Part shown: piece by piece, positions 1-12,500 of the stretch
Layout: every line of letters starts with the position of its first letter
How positions within the stretch are numbered: the stretch's first letter is position 1
Assembly: GCA_022497155.1 (NCBI GenBank)
Contig: MU385721.1
Coordinates: forward strand, 434,001 to 498,000
DNA from: Whalleya microplaca
Taxonomy: Eukaryota > Ascomycota > Sordariomycetes > Xylariales > Xylariaceae
Length of the DNA: 64,000 nucleotides
Direction of reading: 5' to 3'
Notes under the pieces: model-generated
Told to the model about the DNA's origin: nothing
The model's database searches: none
Seen by the model: only the letters and a program-made list of their open reading frames with translations
Program-made: the position numbers and the translations under genes

Positions 1-233
1 CGTGGAGAGATGACGTACCACTCTTTGTGTCTGGAAGACTGGCCGCGCTACAACTGGGTCCGGGGGCGCCGAATTTGATTGGGGCTAGGATTGGAGCAGA
101 GAGAATCGCTTGGTCTATCCAGGACATTCTAGGAACAAAGGAGGGAGGGAACGTCACAGAGACGGGAAAACGCAGATTCGATTATCTTACTAGCAGAGGT
201 AGTCGCTTTGATGCTCTAGCTGAAGCTGTGTAG
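1..233 (+). CDS. FAD/NAD(P)-binding oxidoreductase, C-terminal end (partial)
   Basis: Only the last 76 codons are in the window; the frame is open from base 3 and stops with TAG at 231-233. The segment reads DDVPLFVSGRLAALQLGPGA followed by GARIGAERIAW. This resembles the C-terminal part of fungal FAD/NAD(P)-binding proteins related to flavin monooxygenases, where a Gly-Ala-rich G-R-x-x-A-L-x-L-G-P strand closes the flavin domain. The methionine at 27 that an ORF caller might choose is a GTG inside this open frame, not a start. The substrate cannot be told from this fragment. Confidence 0.6.
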   Translation, partial: WRDDVPLFVSGRLAALQLGPGAPNLIGARIGAERIAWSIQDILGTKEGGNVTETGKRRFDYLTSRGSRFDALAEAV

Positions 234-892
234 ACGAAATTACTACACTGCTCGCTATCTGGGAGAACAAAGGGTTCAAGGGTTCCTTAGAATATCCCCA
301 TCAATATTAGATGACGGAATATTTTACATGCCTTCTCAGCCGTGACTATATAACGTTCGGGCACTTTGCAATACCTGAGTACTCTAGGCAACCCTCTGTA
401 TATGATCAAGGGACTACTAGAGTTGACAGCAAGCATAAGTTGACGATGACAAATAGTAGGTGAGTGGTGTCTGGGAGGGTTAAGGAGATATACGACTTCT
501 CGGGGTTGATATCAAAACTAGTAAACTGAGGCTATTTGCATCTAGGACTGCTTGTCACGATTATCTACATCATAGCTAATTCAGCTAGCCTAGATGCATT
601 ATCCAGGATGCTTATGAGCATAATGCACATTTTAGCGTTGATGTGGATACTATATTGGTATAGAACTTCTCCGTAGGTGTTATATGTACAACGACCACTC
701 AAAAAGGGGCAACGCGGCCCATAGAGGGTCTGACTCTTGTCACGCCGTGCTATATCATGCGGTTGTGATAATGTATAGCTATGTGAGTCTGAGATGTAGC
801 TTTTCAGGAAACCCATGCCCACTGAACTGAACTCCTATCCATCATTTATACCAAAATAATGCCCCGTATTTTCACCCTTCCGTAGGCTATAG
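234..892. other. intergenic, no gene seen
   Basis: AT-rich spacer between two convergent genes. Frames are short and broken. An 85-codon minus-strand frame at 565-822 has no recognisable domain. Confidence 0.5.
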
Positions 893-1483
893 CTACAAGG
901 CCGCAACGGCGCCCATAAAACCTGCAGCCACAAGGGCTACTGCACCGACTAGTCTAGTGTCATGCAGGGCGGCATTTGCCGTTACTACTGTTGTGGAGCT
1001 GCTAGGACTACCGGCGGTGCCCGAAGCTGCAGAGTCCGAAGCAGCAGATGCATTTCCGTTGTCGGAGGAAGCCGTTGACGTCGAATCCGCACTTGTCATC
1101 GCAGCTGTAGCGTTCACGGCAGAACTGCACACAGGGACGTTTGTGGCGTAAGAAGCGAGATCAGAGCAGGAAGCCAGAGCGCTCGACAGCTCGGCGCTGT
1201 GTGAGCTGTACCAGACCAGCACCTCGGACGTGTAAGAGTTGAACTGCGAAGCATCGTCGCCGGTGAGAGTCGGCGTCGCACATGGATCGGATGGCAAGCT
1301 CATGGTCAACAGCACCGGTGGCGGTGTTGGCAGGTCCGAGTACAGCGGCATTACCTCCGTGAGCGCGCTCTGGCATTGCGCATCTACTGTTTGGCGGGCT
1401 TCGAGGACGCCACGTCTGGCTAGGCTGGGAGTTTGCGCCGATACCATGCCGAAGGCGACTGAGAAGAGGACCTTGGTGAACAT
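893..1483 (-). CDS. small secreted GPI-anchored Ser/Thr-rich protein
   Basis: Intronless, 196 aa, ATG at 1481-1483. Residues 1-16 form a signal peptide ending in VSAQ, followed by dibasic sites (ARRG, EARQ). The folded core (about 30-125) holds four cysteines (CQSAL, DPCATP, ASCSDL, PVCSS), enough for two disulfides. A Ser/Thr/Ala-rich linker (125-170) and a hydrophobic C-terminal tail (about 177-196) give the classic layout of a GPI-anchored wall or plasma-membrane protein. The core, with Pro-rich LPTPP, DPCATP and SYTSEVLVWYSSHS blocks, resembles ascomycete proteins annotated as infection structure specific protein. Role unknown; a surface or host-contact function is inference. A TATA-like TTATAT lies about 65-70 bp upstream of the ATG. 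Confidence 0.8.
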   Translation of the reverse strand: MFTKVLFSVAFGMVSAQTPSLARRGVLEARQTVDAQCQSALTEVMPLYSDLPTPPPVLLTMSLPSDPCATPTLTGDDASQFNSYTSEVLVWYSSHSAELSSALASCSDLASYATNVPVCSSAVNATAAMTSADSTSTASSDNGNASAASDSAASGTAGSPSSSTTVVTANAALHDTRLVGAVALVAAGFMGAVAAL

Positions 1484-2750
1484 AGTTAATGGAAAGGGAT
1501 AGAATTAGTGAGGGTAGAGCCAATTGAGCCCTGTAGAATGATCGACGATATAAGTACAAGAGGAAGATGAGGGCGTGCGGAAATCAAACTGAGAATTCAA
1601 GCCTTATTATGAGTAGAAACACAAAGAACGCTCTTCTTTATTCGTTTTTGTCCATACGACAAACCCACCGCGGCCTGTAATATTCAATTCATGGAAATCT
1701 ACCTCGAGTTCAATTTCCAGAACACAATATCATGGGTTTGTTTTGCATTCTTGACAGGCCAGACTCGACGATGGCAGCTAAGAATTCGCACCCTACCTAG
1801 GCCAGCCCCTATCGATCAGCAAGCTATGTTTTCTATGTTGTGAGCCGACGTTCGTCAAGGAACCCACTGGTATGTATAGTGGCCACTTACGAAATCTAGA
1901 GGGCACCAACATCTTAAATGTAATGACAGCCCGAATAACATAGAACTTCTGCCATATGCTTAAGTCTAAAGGGGAGATGAGTTCAGTTCAGAACTTCGGG
2001 TCGCAAACCCTTGGATTTCATGTTCTTATTTCTAAGATACGTAAATGCCATTAGAGGCGAGATTTTGATTATCGTAGGTTCGTTAGATGATACTGCTAGG
2101 CTCAGTGAGCTTGGAATTTGCGTGTTATGGGAATGCGGCGGCGCGGCTAACCTCCTCCGAAGTACCGATTATCATACATACAAGGGAAAACTAGGATGAG
2201 CTCGTCAAAGCTGCCGCTAATCCAAAAACATGATTTTCGAAAGGAAAAATAGAACATAACAGGCAAGTATATGCCTGCACATCGCGATCATGATGTGATA
2301 TCTAAGATTGAACCATTAGCGTGTGGCTTCAGCAGGTATCCGCTCGCCTCTGATATGATCAATGTCAAAACACAAGACATGGTCTCGGCTTCGAACTGAT
2401 AATCCGGCTTACAGTACACAATTTCCTTCAAAGTACAGGCGCGAGCAGTACGTGGGTAGATCAAACGCGTATGAGCATTGCAACAGATAGTATCTGACTA
2501 AGGCGATACCACATCTTCCGAGAGGTCCAAAGCTAGATATCGGCTATGAGCCTAAATTAGTTCATAATGCAATTCGTCCGCTATGCGAAAGAGCCAAACA
2601 TGAAGTAACTCGCATTATCCATTAAAAGTCCATCCAATCCCTACTGTAGGTCGCGGCTTCTATCTACAGGGCTCTGGTGTCTACTTGTTCAATCTAAGCT
2701 TTCAATAACCCGGGTATTCCATCAAACTCTTTATACCTATCATGAATAAT
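1484..2750. other. intergenic, no gene seen
   Basis: About 1.3 kb without a convincing gene: promoter side of the GPI-protein gene and 3' side of the MFS gene. A 62-codon plus-strand frame at 2011-2199 has no recognisable domain. Confidence 0.5.
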
Positions 2751-4821
2751 TCATTTCGTGTCGAAAAAGCTCACCGACTCTTTCAAGATCGATAAGTCCA
2801 CGAGCCTCATGACCTGCCCGTCAAGCCGTCTCACATTCTCGTCCCAATATCTGTATACGGCGCAGACTAAAGTGGTAATGAGGATCTGCGTCGTGCCCAT
2901 TCCTAAAGCCGTCATCCTAAGACCGTCCCAGGCAACGATCGCGTCCGGAAGACCTAAGATGAAGGCACCCGCGACGAAGTTGCGCATGCACGTTAGACTG
3001 CCATGCATGTCCGCTGTGTTTCGCATACAGACTGTGAGGTTGGCGGACGTGAAGGCTGTCGACCGCTGGATGAGGGGTCTGAAGGTGGCGTCGAGGCCCA
3101 AGGACCCACCCGCAAGGAGGCCGAGTAAAAACGAGACGACTGGAAGACTGACACGGTCTCCCAGAAATCCGAGGTCCCAGGGCGTGTTGAAGGGTGTGGC
3201 TGAGCCATCTCTCGGCATCTCCATGGCGCCATGGAGGTATAATCCAAATCCAAGTATACCGAAAGAAGCCATGGCGCCCCCAATGGCGAGGGTGGTCAGA
3301 TGCATGTAGATCTGGAAACGTCTTTGGAACCAAGGAAAAGCTAGAGCTACCCCGATGACAGTAGCGAATGCGAATGGCCCCAGCATTAGGGCACCGACAG
3401 ATGATTCTGAAAGCAGGAAGGGAAGAGGCGAGAAAAGAAGGGAGAGTGAGCTGGCTAAGCTCCAAAGGCCAGCATATGGTAGAAACGTAAGGACGAAGAG
3501 GAGCACCGTTGTCGGAGCGAACATCGCGCGAGGTGCCTGTAAGATCAGTGAGAAGTCGACTACATCCGCGCGATATGACCAAGGCTTCAGCTCGCCCAGG
3601 TACTCCATGACAGCCGTCTTTGTGAACGACATCGTTGGCCAAAGCGATTGAGAACGGTATATGAGTGGTGCTTCCGGGTCAGAGAATGATCGGTCGAATG
3701 TGGTCTCTGGGGCCCCAAAGACTAACAACAGAATCGATATCGTGAGGAAGGCACTGATAATTTGGAACTGCGTGGCGAAGCCCATAGGGCTAGCTGAAGC
3801 AACACCACCAAGTAGGGGTGACCCCCACATTGTCATAAACGACACGATATAATGAAGTGCAACTTTGGACTGACGCTCATGTTCCTAGAATATTGACAAT
3901 CAGCATGAAAACTTTCCCGGTGGACATTGAAGAGGGTTTACGAACAAAATATGTGTCTTGAATCGACCCTAAGACCAAGGTGTCAAACGCACCCCAGCCC
4001 AGTGCCTGGAATATTCGCGCCGCCACGTTCTGCGAGAAACTTCCACGGACGCTTGTGTTCCACACCACACCGATGAATATCATTACCATTGAGGCTAGGT
4101 ATACGGGCCTCTTACCCCATATCCTTGCTATAACTAAACTCGTCATCCCAGATACCGCTGAGACCATCAACGGCGCTGCGGTCAAGGTGACTGCTGATAT
4201 ATATGAGACATCTTCGTCTACAGCGATCACGCCGTTCACACTGATGAATGCCGTCTTCATTACCCCGACCAGTGCCACCATGTAAAGGAGCGCTGCGAGG
4301 TTCAGATGTTTCTTCCACCTTGGCCAGTTCTACGTCATTCGTGTGAGCAACTACATACCTCAGTAGGTATCTCAGGGCTTACTTACCAAAGGATCTTCGA
4401 GATCGTTGCTTGGTTGCGGGGAGAGCTCAACGCCCACAAACTTTCCAGTTCCATACTTGATTGGCCGTTTTACTTCCGTAGTTGAGAATGACAGTCTCTT
4501 TGTCGAGGCAGTCATTGGCCTATACGGATCCTTCGATATCGGTGGCGGCGGACGATCATCGCTCAATTTAATTCCGTACGGCGGTGGCAGCTCCTTATCG
4601 GAACTTAGAAACGCTGGTGGCAACGGCTTCAGGTTACTTTCTAGCGAGGCGGTCTCTTTGGCATTACTGTCTACCATCTCAGTTGGTATCGACGACTCCG
4701 ATATAGGTGGTAATGGCGGAAGCGTCTTTCGCGTGTTGCTCGTCGGCGTTAGCAGCGAGAGCACGTCCTTCTCTATTTCGGATATTTCGAACGTCGAGTC
4801 GCTCGACTCCGGTCTAGCCAT
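2751..4821 (-). CDS. MFS transporter (12-TM type)
   Basis: Three exons: 4821-4387, 4329-3946, 3884-2751 (650 aa). Intron 1 (57 bp) has GTAAGT/GTAG ends. Intron 2 (61 bp, donor GTTCGT, branch TGCTGATT, acceptor TTCTAG) joins QDTYF to EHERQSK, restoring the cytoplasmic HERQ motif typical of fungal MFS proteins. Residues 1-140 are a hydrophilic, Pro-rich cytosolic tail; NWPRWKKHLNLAALL then leads into the first helix. Exon 2 carries about four membrane segments and a GxxxRxWGKRPVYL loop (MFS motif A position), exon 3 about eight more. The first ATG in the open frame is at 4819-4821 with G at -3 and +4; upstream in-frame codons are not ATG. A small-molecule or drug/H+ antiporter role is likely from the family; the substrate is unknown. 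Confidence 0.85.
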
Positions 4822-4972
4822 GACAGCGGTGTTTCTCTCTTCTCTCCTTATCCGTGACTCCACAACCTCATGTCGCAAACCAAATACCACTCTAGAGGTC
4901 ACTCCCAATCGATCGTACGTGGCTCAGTGAATCCAAAGAGTTATGAGCGTAGATAATTAAATAAAATATTAG

Positions 4973-4989
4973 AAAAAAAAAAAAAAAAA
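4973..4989. repeat. A17 homopolymer
   Basis: Uninterrupted run of 17 A on the plus strand, about 150 bp upstream of the MFS start codon (a poly-T tract on the gene's coding strand). Confidence 0.9.
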
Positions 4990-6053
4990 GGCAACCAGGC
5001 CGCGAAGATCAACTTCGAAGAAGCAGAAGCACCAGACTTATTGTTAGCACTTGAAAATTTTGCCCACGTTCAGCCAAAGAGAAGCGATAATAATAATGAA
5101 AGAAGTGCTACCTGCAAGACCTATGCAGAAATTGCATTGAGGCAACACCACGGGCGCATTGGGCGCGACCTCATCACACTCCAGGATGTGACACACTGAC
5201 GGACTGTCATCTTGAGCAAGGTTTCATCCATCTAGGCAGTGGAGCATTTGACCTAAAGCTTAATGGCACAGGATTTCAGACCCTGGCCAGTAAGTCCGGT
5301 CATACCCTGCTGTGATCACGAAGCATTCAGAAACAGAAACAAACGGAGCTGCCTTTGTGACCTGCATTCCAATCTCAAGGTGACTTTTCACTAGAACAAA
5401 CCCCTTTTAGGTGCAGAGAGTGCCTTAACCGGTCTGATCTGCCTCTTCAACACCGTCGTAAACGATATCATTGGGCTGGCAGGAGTCCAGCATAACTCAA
5501 CAGAATCTATGCAGATGCTGCAATGTATGTACGGTGTGATAGAGCAAAATATTGTACGCTCGAGCAGTCGAGCTAGGAGGCTGTAGTGAAACTTGCCTGA
5601 AGCGGGGCCTGCGTCGAGGCCGTAGATCGTTGCATCGTCAAAATGCTCCCCCATGTAAGTGGGGAATAATGTTGAATGTTCACCCCTTATTGGTCACTGA
5701 CCAGGACGAAGACTGGTAGAGCTTGGTTCATAAGATCTCCTTGCTCGCCAGTCTTTGAAATCAATGGTTTAAAACAAGATTCGCAACCGTGTCCAGGCGT
5801 GGTTAGATGATCGCTCGCGTTTACATCGTCGCTGCGCCGAAATCTTAAGCTTCGAAGAATACATTTATCTGGATGTCCGCAAGTCACAAGTTGGGGGACC
5901 GGAAAGGTGGCCCTAGATGTACTCTTATAATGTATGGGTGATTCATGCAGGAACAATGCAGTCAGCACCTAGATCCGGATCGGAACGGTACCAAGCCCAT
6001 CATCCTCCTAGCTTGGATCCATGGGAGTCGATAGTCGCATCCGTGTGTGCAGG

Positions 6054-6161
6054 ATCGGATAGCAAGAGGCCAGGAATAGGTGTATTAAGGATGATGGTCA
6101 GGTCTAGAGCTAGCGACCTAATTTTCCCTTTTTGTGTGCCGAACGCTTTGACCACCTCACA
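6054..6161. repeat. 108-bp direct repeat, copy 1
   Basis: Near-identical to 6713-6820: 104 of 108 positions match with no gaps by eye. Reading the minus strand, both copies encode the same peptide, including CEVVKAFG and GKIRSLALDLTII, so this may be a duplicated coding fragment. Confidence 0.85.
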
Positions 6162-6712
6162 CACTGCCACAGCGCCCATAACGCGAATGCCCCCATTCGC
6201 AACGCCGAAAACCAGGATGTCGGCGTTACTACTATCAATCACTGAACTTTCACCTCACTTAATATATACGAATATCCGACGGCGATATTATTAACCACTC
6301 TATCCCCCCATTTACGGACCACTCACCTAACAGCCGAACCACAATCCTAACATAGCGAGGGCACTAACCCGACCGCGACCGCTTAACCACGCAGGGAATC
6401 ACGGTTATCGCACGTAATCGAATAACCCCGGTAAAACAATAATAAACGGTAGATGAATGTTGGAATAATAAAGATAAAATAAAATCTGGTAGGCCTTTGG
6501 GACAAATCAGAATCTAATGAACTTCCGGTAGAGTTGGTTGGTTTTTTTTTGGTAAATAATTGACGGCGACGGCGAAGCGACGGCGACCAGACGCGAAATG
6601 AGGACTGTAGCGGAATTGACTTCAAGGTAAATTGACTAGGTATTAAATCCCTAGATAACAAAAATGCCTTTTCGACTTGCTATCCCTGCTAAGCTCGCCA
6701 AAAGTGTATAGA

Positions 6713-6820
6713 ATCGGATAGCAAAAGGCCAGGAATAGGTGTATTAAAGATAATGGTCAGGTCTAGAGCTAGCGACCTAATTTTCCCTTTTTGTATGCCG
6801 AACGCTTTGACCACCTCACA
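6713..6820. repeat. 108-bp direct repeat, copy 2
   Basis: Second copy, in the same orientation, 659 bp downstream of copy 1. All four differences are G in copy 1 and A in copy 2, two of them in a TpG to TpA context. Confidence 0.85.
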
Positions 6821-8243
6821 TGTGAATGACACTTGTCGAACAAATCGCGAAAATTGTCCGTTTAGGTTTGAATTCTGATCGACCGCGGACGCTAATAGGT
6901 ACACGTCAGAACTTCGATACATCTGCCAGCTTGTCATTATGCCGCCGTTACCATCGCGCTCGGACACGCATAATTCTTGGGGCATTTTTACGCATCGCGA
7001 GGTCTTCTAGCTTGCTATTCGAGCTCGCATCGTCGCGTTGATATTGCTTTGTTCTCTAGCGTCGGCTTAAATCGAACACTATCTATTACACCTGCCGAGA
7101 CAGGATTATATAAGGAGGTTGGTATAAGGTTGTATCCATTTCTCATTATGGCTTGTGTCACAGAGCCGCTCGATCCACTTCTAAATGCCGACTGTTCGCC
7201 GTATCCGAACCACCGGATTGCACCGCGGCTATGATGCCCGGTCAAGCGGATACCGATGGGACTGCACCGCCATGTTATGAACCTGTAAATCAAGAATAAC
7301 AGATCACATATTATGTAGATGTGTAAAGGTGGTATAACATTTAGGTCATTGACCTCGTCGCCCTTTTGGAGTAGCTGTTAACGGCGACTAGTTGTGCGCG
7401 TGAATCGTCGAGCAGGTAAACCTCTAGAGGAGATATTGTCAAAGTTATGTAAATATTATATTCGATTCATTATGGCGTTATAGAGAAAGAGCCAATAGCT
7501 CCTCTCCTGTAAATAATCTAATTTCTATCCAGTTCCCGATTCTAAGATTCTTGGTGTCTCCCAAGAAAAATCCATTCACTAATACGCCAAGCCGGTGTCT
7601 AAATGACTTGGTAATTCGATACCAAGATTCGTCGACGCGTGATGGGTCCAACTTTGGAGTTCGATCTCGCCTGTCGTTCTAACGGATTTCCCTTCCACCG
7701 TATTAAAGCCTTTTCCGTTGCTAAACCAAAACATCGCGGAGCATTATCGTAACATAACTACCGAACGAGGGTAGGAGTCATTGGAATCATTCGTGCCATT
7801 GGGATGGCGCATTGCAGGATGGCTTGGCAAGGTTGGCGGATCGGACTACTTGCGAAGTAAACGGCCCCTAAAAACACGAGATTTATGTAAGCTACTACTC
7901 ATTTTCTCAAATGCGGTTTATATCCGAGGACGGAATAATTTGCTGAGATCGTCCAATGCAGCTAGCATCGGACGCTTTCCAATTTGTTGGGTCCACTAGG
8001 GCCAGAACAGGCCTTTTCATGGATTGATCGTATGGTCTTGCTGGTTCTGTCGCTTCACGGGTTGAGTCGTGACGGCATCTCCCATGTCCCGCAGATCAGC
8101 CATATATGGAAAGTGGTCGTGCCTGGGTGGAGTCGAGACTGCGACAATTTTTCTACGCGCAATGATGCGCATAGTTCAAGGCTAAACACCGGTCCAGGAC
8201 ATCCCTTTTTGAAGGTTCTCGTTCCCGAACGCGTGTTTGCTTT

Positions 8244-9232
8244 TCACATAGATGATGCAATGACGATTGCTTTACCTGTATGATTCTCCTGCTGCTGGGC
8301 TTCAGATGTCTCATAACTGAGACGCAGTTGATTTGTTCGAATGAACAATTCTGCAACAGTTGTGTAAGTCGGGGGACGTTGATTCGGCGTCGTCGTTTAT
8401 GTAGATTACATACCTTGATACTCTAATGAGTACGAGACTGGTGGATCCTCGTCTGAGGCGAAAAGTACAGGTTCGCGCAGGCTCTCGTCCTTAGTGACCC
8501 GAAACTTCAAGCCGACGTTCTTGGACGAGTCAGTCCATAAAATATCGTCCATACTCGTTCGCGCTCGCTGTTGTGTCTTTGATGCCTTCGCTGTTTTTTC
8601 CGCTTCTTTTTGAAGCCAGTCGCGCCACACGCGGATGACTCCGTCGGTGACATTGGCAATGCTGAGAAACAAGCCGCGCCTCGGCCCAACCTTGACCATG
8701 TCGGTCACGGTGCAGAGCTGTGAGAAAAGCTCACCAGATTCAAGATGAACCTCATGGGTGGGCGGTTCGATAGCAGGCTCTTCTGTCTTTTGAATCATGG
8801 CACTGGGTGGCCCGCGGTTGCGTTGGCGTTTCTGCCCATCTCCGAGGTATGGGCGGAAGCGTGCGTATAAGCTATTCAGTTGGCCAAGGTTCGCGACATC
8901 GCCCGCCTCTGACAGCCCATCGGTACCGAGGTACTCGCAAAATAGCGAGGGGGTAGAAAGCTTGTCACACGGATGGTAACACTCGAGGATCACTTCGTGA
9001 TCCTTCAGCACCGTAGCTTCGATCAGGCGAGCATAGTGAACACGACCAACGAGTCCACGGAAGCGGTGGCAAACAGCAGCAAGGGGCAACAGCGAGCGAG
9101 TGTCGAATGAGCTCAACACGTTAATGAGGATCTTTGTGTAAGCGTCAGCATTGTAGCTTCAGTCGTAATAGAGGAAGGGGTGACTCATACCTCGTTCGGA
9201 AGCGAGTCAACAGAGAGATGAGAGGACGCCAT
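8244..9232 (-). CDS. F-box domain protein
   Basis: Three exons: 9232-9191, 9131-8414, 8350-8244 (288 aa). Intron 1 (59 bp, GTATGA...AAAG) joins DSLPNE to ILINVLSSFDTRSLLPL, rebuilding an F-box (residues about 9-45: LPNEILxxVLSxFDxxSLLPLxxVCxxF). Intron 2 (63 bp, GTATGT...TGCAG) joins LEYQ to ELFIRTNQLRLSYETSE; without splicing the frame would stop two codons later. F-box proteins link substrates to SCF ubiquitin ligases through Skp1. The rest (50-288) has no recognisable repeat; a charged linker lies at about 105-130 and a Lys/Ala-rich stretch at about 190-205. The substrate is unknown. Confidence 0.82.
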
Positions 9233-12200
9233 GACGTGAAGCACGGGTATTTTCTTCAAATATATGGAATAAGCCAAAGAGAATATAAAACACGTTGCCA
9301 CGCTAGAAAGTCTTCAGCGGCCAGCAGCAGGATCTTTGGGTTTTATATATCAACTTCGTAAAACCCCTGGCTGAAGACAGATTCCGGGTTTTGGCCGAAC
9401 CGCAGGTGTCGTAAGCAACGACGACCCACAAAGGACAACACAGACACAGTGAGCAGGAGAATTACGGATTGCTAAATGAGGGTACCCAATGGCGCCAACA
9501 AGAGTAGCATATGAAAACGGGTGATAGTAATAAAGATAGCCTTGCGGCCCTTGCCTGCCCCTTGGTCGTATCGGGTTGACCAACGTGGGCAATGCTAGGC
9601 CAGATTCGTGTGTCTGCACGGTAATGCACGACAATGCAGCTAACCAATCTACAATACTCTATCAATCGCACGTTCCAGGTGTGTCGACTATCCAATCAAA
9701 GTCGAATGCAGTCTCGCCTCAGCCGTTATGGAACATCTTAGATCAGCTGATGAAGCTGAGTCTCGTTTCTTTTAACTGGGGCGAATTTATGGAATGTGAA
9801 AAGTTTCCTCGTTATCGTCCGATCAGCTCCGAAAAGACCCGTACCGACTCACAGAAATATGGATGTTAAAATCTTTGAACAGGATTTGGTTAAATAACTT
9901 CTTCGTACGTGTACATATCTCTGAGCTGGTGAGATGCGGCAAACATATTGGATATATCAGTCGACGTTGGTTTGGGAAAGATGAAGTTTCATGACGATTG
10001 GAGTCTTTCGCCGCGAATAAAGTTGGGTACTTCTAACCTGACAGCCCTGTCAGGCTGACAAGATCTAATCTAGCCGTCAGGCTGTCTAATCTATACCGTA
10101 ATCAGGGTGTCAAGTGCACTGTATTGCACTGTATACCCACATAAGCCACAGGGATAATTATTGCTGACAAGACAGCTAATCTGTCAATCGGTCTCAGGTA
10201 TATACAGTCTACACTACCCAGCTGTCGCAAGACGTATTGAATATATTGTTGAAGAAAGAAGTATATATAAACGCCTTTAGTTGCAAGGAAATAATTGATC
10301 TCTGTTAATATCATATAGTGATATTAGTTATTTGTAAGGCGTCTGCAGTATAGTCTATGCTACTGTATTAAGTGAAGCGAAGTACCTAGTTAACTAAGGT
10401 GAGAGACTATAAATAGTCAGCAAGGTCTGACATGAACTCAACGCATTTCTTCAGAAAAAAATAATCCGGGAAGCAACTAATCTGTAGCTAGTTAGTGTAC
10501 GTGCCTAGCGCCAATCTAATTATAATGATCCTTAAGACTTCTAGAGTCACCGCCTAAATTCTGCCATATCGACTTAGCGCTGCTAATACTTAAGAACATC
10601 GTCTACACAGGACAATGAATTCCCAATATCTTCAAATCTGACGTTTCGTTAGCCCCTTGAATTGTGACTATGGTAGGGAAATCCTCTAAACTAACAGTTA
10701 ATGTTAATTTATTCCCATTTCATCTCTTGAAACCTACTAAATTGGAACAATTGTGTCCGTAATTTTCCCATCATGATCCGAGAGATGCTTTACTTGCGTA
10801 CCAAGGTTAAAAGCGATTTCAGCCGGAAGTGTATTCGGAGTATTCTAATAACCTCAGACTATTTACTCTTACAAAAGTAGCTCATGTTCAGGTAAACATA
10901 GTTTCCCCAAGAAGATAAAGAAACCTAGGTTGCATTGCTCATCGTTGATATACCTAGTGTAAGAATTTCATCTTGAGGGTACTGCCATGGTTTGGCCCAG
11001 GTTCATATTATAGCATAGGAAAGCTCGCAAGCAGTGATATTTCAAGAGACTCAATGTCTTACCTGTCTCCAATGACAGAAAAGACAAATCAAACTGCTAG
11101 CTTTCATAATCTCCCCGAAGTTGACATATTAATTGGCCCGGGAAGTCCTGACCAATGCTACTGTCTAATCGACTAGACTTGATTGGCACTGGAGCAGTCT
11201 GAATATTCTCGTAGCGACTCGGAGATGCTACTCAGATCATGTCGGGAATTGCAAATGCTTCGAAAGATTTGACTTGTTTCGGTAAGCTTTGCCCGGTGGT
11301 GTCAACACCTCTCGCAACTTTTTACCTGCGCTGCTAGCTTCGATAAATCGCGTCACCCGTTTTTGCTCAACGAACTGACAGCACTTCTCATCGAAAATCG
11401 GAAGACTCCGTTGCAATTTCTAGTTAGCCTTTAAGCTTCTAGTAGAAGCAAGTAGAAAGACAGCGAGGTTCAAACACACCAAAAATAGGTACTTTCCGTG
11501 GGTCGCAAATTCCAAAACAATACATAGTGTAATCACTGCGTGATCGTTTCATAGCTACTTGAGGCTCTCATTAGTGAAGTGACCTATTCATATGTCGACA
11601 TCATGATGAGTCAGACTTATGGCTTATTCTGGTGCTACTACGTATATGGCGTAAGCAAGATTGATATGCTTTCCCCTCAAAAGGCATGCTGCTCCCTAGA
11701 ATACATTTTTCATGTCCCGAATTTGGTGCCTCATTGCAACTTGTCGGAAATCAAATATATTAATCCACAAGTTGTAGAGAGTTATACCCCTATTCTCACC
11801 TAAGTTCATGATTGTGGTATAGGGTTCATCGGCCTTTTTCTCCTTTACCCAGCATTCATATTATGGCTAAACGCGGCTATTGCGCAGCACTTGATCAAAA
11901 GAGACTGGGTATGCTGCAGACCGAGACTGTAGGAGTTGCTTCGAGCTCATAGCATAGCCAATGCTAGATGCTTGCTTTTCGGACTACCCTGGACTAGGTG
12001 AACATGCAAGTATCGCATAAGTATGCGTTTCCTAGGATTTTATGCGTCTTGGCTATCTGCGTGTTATGGGTCTCACTTCGTAGAAAGTCCAATCAACTCG
12101 AATGTTGGTTGTCTTTCCTACGTCGCAGCAGGCATTTGTAGCCTGTCGATCACGACAGAGATACAATAGAGATGCAAATCTCCGTAGTGTCTACTTAATT

Positions 12201-12500
12201 AGACGCAGTGCGTCGCTCCATTCTACACAGCCGAGAGCTTATTAGAGTTATAATTTTCAATACCGGCATGGCCATCCATCGGGGGAGACACCTGCATCCT
12301 GTGGATACCTTTCTATTCGCCCTGCTAGTATGCTGGCCGGCAAGGCCACCGATGTTGCAACTGCTCCCTATGCTAGGACTACATAAGCGATACCGTTGAT
12401 TATCCTGCTGCCGTGCTGCCATGCTGCCGTTTGACTGTCTCGTTCCAAGAGGATAAGCATCTGAGTGCTATCCCAAAACGAGTACGCTGACCTCGAGACA
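9233..12500. other. gene-poor AT-rich tract
   Basis: 3.3 kb with no supportable gene. Frames are short and rich in stops. It contains a possible solo-LTR-like block near 10.05-10.31 kb. The rest looks like decayed non-coding DNA. Confidence 0.5.
10048..10312 (+). repeat. possible solo-LTR-like block
   Basis: A segment beginning TGTCAGGCTGACAAG and ending TTAATATCA (TG...CA ends), with a TATA-like TATATAAACG at about 10263 and an A-rich polyadenylation-like stretch before the end, is laid out like a retrotransposon LTR. Short internal repeats of GTCAGGCTG and CTAATCT occur in its first half. No clear target-site duplication was found and no second copy is present, so this is tentative. Confidence 0.25.

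Larger units (their letters stand above)
4822..8243. other. gene-poor tract with duplication and low-complexity DNA
   Basis: 3.4 kb without a supportable gene. It contains a 17-base A tract (4973-4989), three short minus-strand frames of unknown nature (5391-5654, 5687-5968, 6000-6242) and a 108-bp direct duplication (6054-6161 and 6713-6820). AT content rises between about 6240 and 6660. The minus-strand frames could be pieces of one decayed gene, but I recognise no family. Confidence 0.5.

Noticed and set aside
565..2199. Weak inverted similarity between frames at 565-822 (minus) and 2011-2199 (plus), ending ILDNASRLAELA and SLDDTARLSELG
   Set aside because: The match is about a dozen residues with poor DNA identity outside it; could be chance.
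2758..3642. Overlapping frames on both strands (183 and 241 codons)
   Set aside because: They lie over the MFS exon 3, lack hydrophobic or family patterns and are shadows.
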